51,076 nucleotides of DNA from Fragilaria crotonensis (Eukaryota > Bacillariophyta > Fragilariophyceae > Fragilariales > Fragilariaceae): the NCBI GenBank assembly GCA_022925895.1, contig JAKSYS010000459.1, positions 1-51,076 on the forward strand, written 5' to 3'. Within the stretch, counting starts at the first letter, position 1. Each line of letters begins with the position of its first letter. This document shows, in pieces, positions 11,541-19,178 of this stretch. The notes under the pieces are model-generated. The model worked only from the letters and a program-made list of their open reading frames with translations. It was not told the origin of the DNA and did not search any database. Made by a program: the position numbers and the translations under genes.

Positions 11541-11838
11541 AGGTGGAATATGTCATATACACAGATTTATTCTTTCATCACCAATACCAGTGCATGCTGT
11601 ACGTTTCTACTGGCTTCGAAAATGCAAACGTATGCAGCCATGGTATTGCGCTTCGTAGAACCCTACCTGCGAATTTTTGTACGAAGTATCACATCAATTC
11701 GTTCGTTGTTTTGTGAACTCCACCACTTGCTGTCACCCCCAATTGAATACTCCATTCTTTGGCACCTTCGCCCCTTCTTCCTCTTCCCACCAAGCACACT
11801 TTGCTCTCCTCGTTGGTGAGTTGTTCCTGCTGATTGTT

Positions 11839-11875
11839 TGAGTGTTGATTGATTTGTTCAATCAATCAACACTCA
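11839..11875. repeat. Perfect 16-bp hairpin
   Basis: TGAGTGTTGATTGATT (11839-11854) pairs perfectly with AATCAATCAACACTCA (11860-11875) around a 5-nt loop TGTTC. It is the strongest short hairpin I saw in the window. There is no T-run afterwards and no adjacent gene, so a terminator is not supported. Confidence 0.7.
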
Positions 11876-11949
11876 TGATGAGTTTTTGAGGTGCTCCTGT
11901 TGTGTGGGTACTGCCTCCTACGTACAGTACTCATTTCGGTATCACCGAT

Positions 11950-12225
11950 CACCGACCGCAGTACTGTAGTACTTGGAGTATCTTTGAGGCTACGGTGAAC
12001 CAGCAGTACTACTACTCATGTACTCCAGTACTCCAGTACACTCCTCCACTGTGATACTGCTGCATTGTACAGTACTGTGTTACCTACAGTACTCATGACA
12101 ATGGACTGCAGTATTCGGAGTAGCCTGAGGCTACGGTAGACCAGTAGTACTTCTACTGATCTCCCCTCTACTCCACTATGACACTGCTGAATTGTACAGT
12201 ACTGTGGTGATGGCATTGTACACCA
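11950..12225 (+). repeat. Diverged tandem duplication (~125 bp x 2)
   Basis: Copy 1 (about 11957-12083) and copy 2 (about 12100-12210) share the order: CAGTACTG or CAGTATTC start, GAGGCTACGGT, ACCAGYAGTACT, CCTCYACT, a GAYACTGCTG.ATTGTAC block and CAGTACTGTG. They lie inside the nested transposon and carry the GTAC style. No coding function is seen. Confidence 0.6.
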
Positions 12226-13380
12226 GTACTAGTGCAGCTGCTGATGTTCCCGTCCAGTTGAAGACAAAGATACGTCATTGTTCTTGTCCTGTCGTGGCAC
12301 CTTCATCCCGATGTACTTCTACAGTAGGCTGGCAGCAGTATGCTGCTGCTTCATTGTATTGCTTACAGGCAGGCTGGTACTATTGTTCTTTCTTGTTGTT
12401 GTTTTGCATTCAATCTCACATTGTCCCGCCTTTGTTCTGCTTTTTCTTTTAGGCGGCTGCTTGTGACAATGAATGTTGAGTGCCTCATTTTGTTGTGCTT
12501 TGATGGAAAATGGGCTTCTTCTGTTTGTGTGCTTCGATTGAGCATGTAAGGCAATCAGACTTTCAGAATCTATATTCGGTCACCTGCGAGAGATTCTCAT
12601 TGATATGAGTGAATCAAACCAGGTTGATCTACCGTATAGGTCCTGTTTGTCAGTTGTCTGTTTGCATGCTCAAGAGTTGTATACACACAAGCCAGTTGCA
12701 AGATCATTCTTATTTAAACCAGCAAAATGTTGCACAATCCATCACTGTCCCAAGTCTCTCGCAAACCAGCAGCTGCTATGAATGTGGTGTAAATTCATCC
12801 CCTGCCCTGCCCAGGAAAAACAGCCAACAAACAATTCATACACGTTTATTCCAGTAGGCAACAAAGCATCAAAAAGGTGGAGGGGAACGGATGATTGCAA
12901 AGCTCCTCAAGCTACGACTGTACTGATGCCACTTCCTCTCCCAATCCATGCCAGCAAAAACCAAATCTATTTTACGTGCCTATGACAAAGGGGCATTTGA
13001 CTCACACAGATGGGCTCCACACTGGGAGGTGTAGTAGCCCTCGCAAAGATCTGTCTGATGGAACTTGTGGCCAAAGCCAAATTCACTGTTGTTGAAATAA
13101 TCTCAAATGGATCGCATACTACTCAGTGTGCGCTGCTTAATCCTCCGGTAGCTTTCACGGAAAATGGAAGCATTGGCTGAGAACCAATTCTTTGTGACAG
13201 CTTACGTGTGCTGATCATGATTGCCAATATCTTGATGGAGTAACTTCTGCAAATGAATTTTGTAAATGTTGATGAGTTGTCTTCGCACTTCACGCTTGGA
13301 AGCGTCTGCATGAGTCCGCGCATTGTGCCCATGGCTTCTTGGTTTTGCTCTTTTCAGAGTGTACTAGTATACAATCTCTG
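12226..13380. other. Nested-transposon interior without a supported gene
   Basis: Only short frames occur here, such as minus 13123-13332, and none has a recognisable domain. The minus-strand frame at 13123-13332 might be decayed downstream coding of the ORF that ends at 13381, but there is no conserved motif to show it. Confidence 0.3.
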
Positions 13381-14103
13381 TCAGAAGAAGTGAATGATGC
13401 TCGCTTGCCACCTTAAGCTTTGTCGAGTAAGGTCATCATGGGCCCTGTGTGATAAAAGTGTTGTCGCTGATGCCAACACCACTCCTCCTATCACATCAGA
13501 TGGAGAGCCATGATCTACATCCACTCTTTGTACAAAGGGAAGCAGTTTCTTCCCATTACGAACTGAGTTGATTAGGGCATGAACGTTTTTGGCACGTGAG
13601 AGTCCACCCACTGGGTTGTAAGAATAATTATCAGCAGATGCAGAGCGTGCCCACTCCAGAACTTCACCAAAAGTGTAGTTGGGTGCGTTGGCATGGTCCA
13701 GGATCTTGAGGAGAGAAACAGTGCGTTTCTGATTGGTAGTATACATGAAGTTGGAACAAAATGATGGGGCTTCCACATCTTCATCAAGTGCAGAATTGCT
13801 GGTACAGGTAAGAATGTTTGGGTCATCACTTAACACGGACAAATCATCACTTTTGTTGCAATCCTCAATATCCTCACAAGAAGTGCTTTCAACTTCCACA
13901 CCATTGCCAGCCGGAGACTACAGAAGGTTGTACTGCAGAAGGTTGTCTGTGCCAACAAAATCCATGCAGGGATCATTCACCAAATGTCGCCTTAAAAGGG
14001 CAGGCCTTTTGTTACTTGTGCATGTGACATTCCCATCCTCATGAAGACGGCAACGGTGTGAAACAGACGCACCATGTGTTGCTGCAAGGTGTGATTTCTT
14101 CAC
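13381..14103 (-). pseudogene. Transposon ORF 1: zinc-finger plus uncharacterised domain
   Basis: Minus-strand frames at 14103-13918 and 13899-13381 read in sequence. The first has a possible C2H2-like spacing (CTSNKRPALLRRHLVNDPC). The second, 172 codons, has an acidic lead and then TVSLLKILDHANAPNYTFGEVLEWARSA, later KKLLPFVQRVDV. From memory this resembles the N-terminal region of large Plavaka/CMC-like transposase proteins in diatoms and fungi (LL..L...APLYAF..I..WA), where a C2H2 finger comes first. The catalytic part is absent, so it is truncated. The assignment needs a profile search. Confidence 0.45.
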
Positions 14104-14319
14104 AATGAAATTATAGCACGCAATGTTTCTATCAATATGCTGTGTATATGCTGCTTGATTGGAAAATGGTTTCTTGTTGAACTTCTTCAGGCAGAAGGGG
14201 TTTTAACAGAAGAGCAGGGGTGCCTTTGAGGACAACATTTTGAAGAGGACGAGTGAAGTGAAATGAGATGTCAAAAGATGACAGGGCACAGATTCACTGC
14301 ACACCAGTGCATGACCTTG

Positions 14320-14710
14320 GGGCCCGTTAGCCGGCCGGAAACCGCGGGCCAGCCGTGATTTTGGGCGGCTGCGGTCCATGTATTTCTGTCCCGGTCGATT
14401 CCTATCACTTTTCGGCCAATCGCGGGTAAAGGGCGGATCACCTGTCATTTTTCACGGGTACGGTGGTTGCTGACAACGTACTGTCAGTACAGTACTGTGT
14501 ACTATGTTTGTACTATGTACTGTACTTCCTTACGACTGCGGCCGGGTCCGGTACGGGCAGGGACAGTCCGGCTGCGGCCCTGTGCGGGCAGGGACTGTCG
14601 GACTGCAGACGGGTACGGCCAGGCTCACATATTGGCATACGGCCGGCTGCGGCCAAAAGCCTCTGCAAAAATTTGGCCGGCTGCGGCTTCGGGTACCGTT
14701 TTATCTCAGA
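14320..14710. repeat. GC-rich degenerate minisatellite between divergent transposon ORFs
   Basis: In otherwise AT-rich DNA this stretch repeats words such as CGGCYGCGGCC, CGGGYACGGSC and GCGGGCAGGGAC. It is also partly inverted around 14325-14360 (GCCGGCCGG, CGCGGGCC). It lies between the two divergently oriented ORF groups of the nested transposon, so a shared promoter or replication-slippage tract is possible. Confidence 0.55.
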
Positions 14711-14995
14711 TGTCATGCACTGCTGCACACCAGCACAGAATTTTGGGAAAGCATGCATTCAAATTGTACATGTACTTTTGGTACATTTTTGGTGTATGTA
14801 AAAAATGAAGGGGGGTGTGGTATGAATTCAAAATTCAAAACCTCTGCATGAATGTGTAGAACCTACCTACGAACTTGGTACTTGGTACAAAATTCAAATG
14901 GTCGCAAAATACTATCCCACAAAAAGGATTTCCAGTGTTCAAAATTTGGTGCACCATCAAAAGTTTTTCCAACAACAAGCAAGCACAATACGACC

Positions 14996-16520
14996 ATGGC
15001 ATCAATGCCACAGGAAACAGCAGCAGGCATCACTGCCTTAAAGCCCAGCTCTAGGAAACAAAGGAGAGAGTTCATAAAAGGCGTGCAACAAGTGACCACA
15101 GATCCCAATGATCTGATTCAAAGTGACAACGAGGAGGAAGAGGAGTTGGTGCCACAGAAAATGGATGCAAAACAAGGATGGAGGCATGCATAAAATCCAC
15201 CATCCCTACCTTCAACTATTGGAAGCATGCATACAGAAATCCACCATCCCTACCTTCAACTATTAAAGTCGGGAATCAAGTGACAGCCAACTAACATCAT
15301 CGGTTCCAGGGCTAAGCAGCTTAATGGACATGAGCATGACGGAAATCTCAGAAGAGAATCAAATCAGTATGATCAAGACTTGCATGAAAAAACACGTGTT
15401 CTCTATTTGGAAGTTCTATCAAAAGACTATCATTCTCATTTCAGTGAAGATGAGAAAACACTTTGTGGCTTTATCATGAAGCACACAAACATTCGAGGAA
15501 CCCAAAACTGGTGGCTTGGGATGTGGAGAATACTTGTAAAAACACACACTGATCTTCGAACAATGCAATAAAAACATGCAAATGAAATTCAAAGGTGAGG
15601 ATTTGAAGTGGATGTAACTTTGCCAAGTCCGAGCATACTCACACCCACTTGCTTTCAACATCAAACACCTTGCATTCAGAGGATTCACTTCCCATTTAGG
15701 AACGTATGGACACAGCCTGTACAGTGGATGCAAGGATGAAACCAGTTACCTCCTCAAGATGAGGGATAACATCTGCTACAATGCCCAAATCATAGACATT
15801 TACTCGGCAGCAGCAACTGGAATAACATTATCAACAACATGGAGAACCACTGTGCAACAACTGACAGGAAAGTATGGAGCAAGAAAATCCTGTCCATAAG
15901 TGATGAAGCATTCATTTTGCGGTGCCTGATCAACTATGGGAAGAGGTGGTTTGCCGAATTAGTAAAGACAGAGAAAATGGTAAGTTTATCCGAGTGGTTT
16001 GTCACAGAACAAACAACAAGGAACTGACTTGTTTTGTTATCACTTGTTGGAAACATCAAATCGGTACATTGACAGATGAGGACAACAAAAACCTACCCGT
16101 AAGTTACACTATGATAAGTGAAATGAAAAACCACATCCTAAATTCTGACCAATCTTTTCTCATGTTCTGCAGCCACCACCTTACACATTCTCCAGGAACA
16201 AGGGTGCTCGCTCATGATAATGGGGAGGCTGTGGTTGGTCACAGGCTGGAATGAGGAAATACGATGAATTATACATGGCCATCAAGAATGATAGAAAGAA
16301 ATCAGCCCAAACATTCAACCAGGAACTACTAAAAATGTTTCTGTCGAGAAGGAAAAGGAGTCTGGCCAGGGGTCAGGAAACAATTTGATGACAAGGGTAA
16401 GAAATGCCCACACAAGCGCATGGATGTATTTGACGACAACTCTGATGAGGAGGATGATAACTACTCCAGGCATCTTGCTTCTGAACTTGTCTACAGTGAA
16501 GTGAAAGTGGAGGCAGTTTA
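14996..16520 (+). pseudogene. Transposon ORF 2: uncharacterised accessory protein, broken
   Basis: The frame starts at ATG 14996 (MASMPQETAAGITAL), has an acidic run SDNEEEEEL and stops at 15193. Later plus-strand pieces continue a coherent protein in shifting frames: MKKHVFSIWKFYQKDY (15384-), GTQNWWLGMWRILVKTHTD (15499-), AFILRCLINYGKRWF (15907-), and around 16230-16380 WSQAGMRKYDELYMAIKNDR, then an acidic C-terminus DDNSDEEDD. The W...G..KYNEL..K...DR block recurs, as I remember it, in diatom transposon-linked proteins of unknown role. No catalytic motif is visible. At least four frame breaks are needed to read it. Confidence 0.45.
15178..15264 (+). repeat. Tandem duplication of ~43 bp
   Basis: The block RGCATGCATA...ATCCACCATCC followed by CTACCTTCAACTATT occurs at 15180-15220 and again at 15222-15264, with a few extra bases in the second copy. 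It follows the stop of the ORF 2 leader at 15193, partly overlapping it, and probably interrupts the original reading frame. Confidence 0.75.
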
Positions 16521-16719
16521 GAATTGATCAGACACTTAGTATGAATAGTAGAATGCTTCATCAAAGCCACACGAATAGGCACATTAACACTAATATCCAA
16601 CAAAAGTTAAAATGTGTGACATGTATGTCAATTATATGAACAATGTCAGCTCAGAACTACTGTGGTGATTACTTCATACACACTACACAGCAACCTTCTT
16701 CTTTTCGGATGTCAAATTC

Positions 16720-16945
16720 AGGAATTGAAATTCATGATCACAAATGAAGAAGTGGTATAGTTCAGATATTTCGAGTCCCAAAGCTCAGGAATTCCACTTG
16801 GAAGCTAGTTAAAATGAGTCATTGAATTTCAGGATTTGAAATTTTGGAGCTCAGGAATACAAAGTACGAGATCCTATGCAAGAGATGAAAAATTCAGGAA
16901 AAGAAATTTCCGAGTTCAGGAAATACGAGGAAACCCACTTCATAC
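16720..16945. repeat. Right subterminal repeat zone
   Basis: Seven or so copies of TTCAGGA or CTCAGGA occur (about 16719, 16789, 16829, 16851, 16892 and 16915). They match the left zone near 10380-10560, supporting that both ends belong to one DNA transposon. Confidence 0.6.
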
Positions 16946-17054
16946 ACATGATGTACAAGCTCTTTAGTCCTAAGTTTTTACCTGTATTTTAGGTAAACAT
17001 TATGAGCAAAAAATATCATATCAAAGATGATTGGTTTTTCATATCCAAGAGCCG

Positions 17055-17085
17055 ACTTGGTTTTGGCACCCTTAGATGTTGTCTT
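17055..17085 (-). repeat. Right terminal inverted repeat (31 bp)
   Basis: It is the inverted partner of 10319-10349 with two mismatches. MULE transposase coding resumes immediately to the right. Confidence 0.85.
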
Positions 17086-18419
17086 GTCGATCTTCACTTG
17101 TTCGGTATCATGAACGGGGTGCTCAAGTTTGTTCGGCCGGTGGTGTCCTGGATGCTACACATCTGAGGAAGCGAACACAAAGGGAACTCTGTACATGGCA
17201 TCGGTTCTCAGTGGGTGCAATGACATCTTCCCATTGGGTTTATGATATGCGCCGGGAACGAGGATGGAGCGACGTGGAAGAAGATGCTTGAATTGTTGAA
17301 GAAGGCATGTCAATAATTGATGATCAGGGATACGGCGACAGTGACGGATGGTGTTGTTAGGCCACCGTTTCTTTTCATTTCAGACAGAGACAAAGGTCTG
17401 AAGCATTGAAAGCGGTGTTCCCAAATAAGTACGAGATGAGCTGTGCTAGACACATCCAGGCAAATGTGACGCGAAGTATGGAAAGCAGTGTGCAAAGTTT
17501 GTCTGTTCCATAGCTAAGTCATTCTCGACACGAAATGCGAGCCTGTTGCTAGATGAGATTCGAAAAGTGAAGCCAGAGGCCGCCACATATTTGGAAAGCA
17601 TAACCGCGTCGGGTGTTCTGTGGCGGAGTACTCAGTGGTATTCAGATTCACCGTCACCGTCACCTGCTCAGTTGCCTCCACGGTATGGAATTGTAACTTC
17701 GAACACCTCCGAGTCGGCAAACAGTATGTTATCAGAAGCAAGGAATCTTGGATGGCTGGAGGCTGTGAACAAAATTCTTGACATAATGACGACGAGTGTG
17801 TACTTGCCGAAAGGAAGTATGCTTCGCGAAGATGGATCGGAGGTGGTGCCTAGGTTGCCAGATTCTGAAGCGTAGGTGGGATGCGCTGCGTCTATGACTG
17901 TCGATGAGATTGAGGTGGGGTGTGGTGACTTCAAGGTGGTGGAACCAATATCAATTGTGGATGAAAATGGCGATGACAATGTGCAACGGATGGCACGATC
18001 CTACGGTGATCCAGACCGTGTCCTTGTGGTCAAGCCATATTTGGAGTGTGCAGCTGTGGGTATGGCAGGACTTCCTTTACCCATGTCGGCATGCATGTGC
18101 AGTGTTCAGGAAATGGGAGGAAAAAGAATTCAATTATGTTCTGCGAAGTTTAGTCCATCCGTTCTACACATTTGAGTTCGTGCACAACACTTTCAAGAAG
18201 AACGTTTTCCTGTGTGCTTGGAAACAACTGTATATGATGGTGAAACTAAGGACCCGACATGCCAAAACGGCAATCTGGACGACCAAAACAAAACGAATTC
18301 GCAAACGCAGTAAGTTCATTGTAGCTGAGGATTCTCCTGTCAAATGTTCTGTTTGTGGAAAGAGAGGGCACAACCGAAGAACTTGTCCTAATGTAGTTGG
18401 TAACAATGACAATAAGTAG
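17086..18419 (+). pseudogene. MULE transposase, catalytic half with SWIM finger and CCHC knuckle
   Basis: In changing plus-strand frames the segment shows NGVLKFVRPVVS, then LDATHLR (about 17149-17170, first catalytic Asp), SDRDKGL (about 17380-17400, second Asp), CARHIQANVT, and SNTSESANSM (about 17698-17727, catalytic Glu). A SWIM-type Cys/His set (GVCSCG-like, then CRHACAVF, about 18045-18105) and the CCHC knuckle CSVCGKRGHNRRTC (about 18345-18388) follow. Single-base shifts, for example one missing base before LDATHLR, break the frame, but all key residues survive. It continues the N-terminal half at 9640-10318 across the nested insertion. Confidence 0.75.
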
Positions 18420-18801
18420 AAGAAAAGTGTTGCTGACATTCGCCATGATGAGATCATTGTTCACAGATGATTGGAAATTTACGTCAATCGGTTGTTTGTG
18501 GTAAAGTACTGTCACGCAGATTGTGTATGGGAGTACTGTTGAACTCAGATTTGGTGGAGTTTTGTCAACCATATCGATGAAGATGGAGTTGCTCTTTTGA
18601 AACAAAACAGCGACAAGAAGAATTATGACCGCACTTATGGTATGATAATTGATTAACAAACGACACATGTGAAGTGAGTGATGATGATGTTCGTTGCGTA
18701 TGTATGACATGGTGGAGCGATGAGTGTCGACAATCTTGGAGGATTGTTACGAGACGGTGTACCATGTTGTCCGTGGATGCGGAGCATGGCAGGCGACAAA
18801 A

Positions 18802-18975
18802 GCGTGATATTGTAAAAGAGGGCAAAATAATGCGTGATATTGTAAATGTATCTTTTCAAAATGCGTGATATTGTAAATTACAATTGCAAATGTAGTATAT
18901 AGTAAAATACGAATTTGTGGATAGTAAGTCATTGTACTATATTGCAAAGTGGCAAAACAATGCGTGATATTGTAA
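18802..18975 (+). repeat. Four copies of GCGTGATATTGTAA
   Basis: Identical 14-mers lie at 18802, 18832, 18863 and 18962 (spacings 30, 31 and 99 bp), the later three within longer AATGCGTGATATTGTAA contexts. They sit after the MULE coding region, where transposase-binding or terminal repeats would be expected. No left-end counterpart was found. Confidence 0.65.
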
Positions 18976-19178
18976 TTTCCCCTAGTATTTATTCTACTTG
19001 AGAAGCAGTTGTTGCAGAGCTTTCAGTCGATACGGTTGTTGCAGTACAACTCTACTTTTAAGCTTGCAGGGATTTCTGTATTGTTTAGTGTTGGATCCAT
19101 TCGGATGCGGTCATACTAGCCCATCAGATATCTCTGTAGCCGTTGCTCAAGAATCGCTGATAGCAAACCAGCGTTACG

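Larger units (their letters stand above)
10319..17085. mobile_element. DNA transposon with 31-bp TIRs nested in the MULE transposase
   Basis: Positions 10319-10349 and 17055-17085 are inverted copies with two mismatches; the core is ACATCTAAGGGTGCCAAAAC. Inside each end is a 180-220 bp zone rich in TTCAGGA-type words, typical subterminal binding sites. The element splits MULE transposase coding: YTRDEK lies just left, NGVLKFVRPVVS just right. A 3-bp GAT may flank it if the ends are set a few bases outward; this is uncertain. It carries a minus-strand ORF set near 13381-14103 and a plus-strand set near 14996-16520. The superfamily is not assigned; the minus ORF recalls Plavaka/CMC-like proteins. 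Confidence 0.75.
8812..18985 (+). mobile_element. Mutator-like element (MULE), interrupted by a nested transposon
   Basis: In plus-strand order the segment carries a C48/Ulp1-like peptidase remnant (to about 9370), an acidic linker, a FAR1-like DNA-binding N-terminus (9640-10318), a 6.8-kb insertion (10319-17085), then the DDE catalytic region, SWIM finger and CCHC knuckle (17086-18419). The parts together make one MULE transposase read through the insertion. Element ends are inferred: the right limit is set after the 14-mer repeats at 18802-18975, and no matching left terminal inverted repeat was found. Numerous shifts break the frame. Confidence 0.65.

Noticed and set aside
11839..11875. 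Rho-independent terminator
   Set aside because: There is no T-run and no upstream gene, and the context is a eukaryotic transposon.
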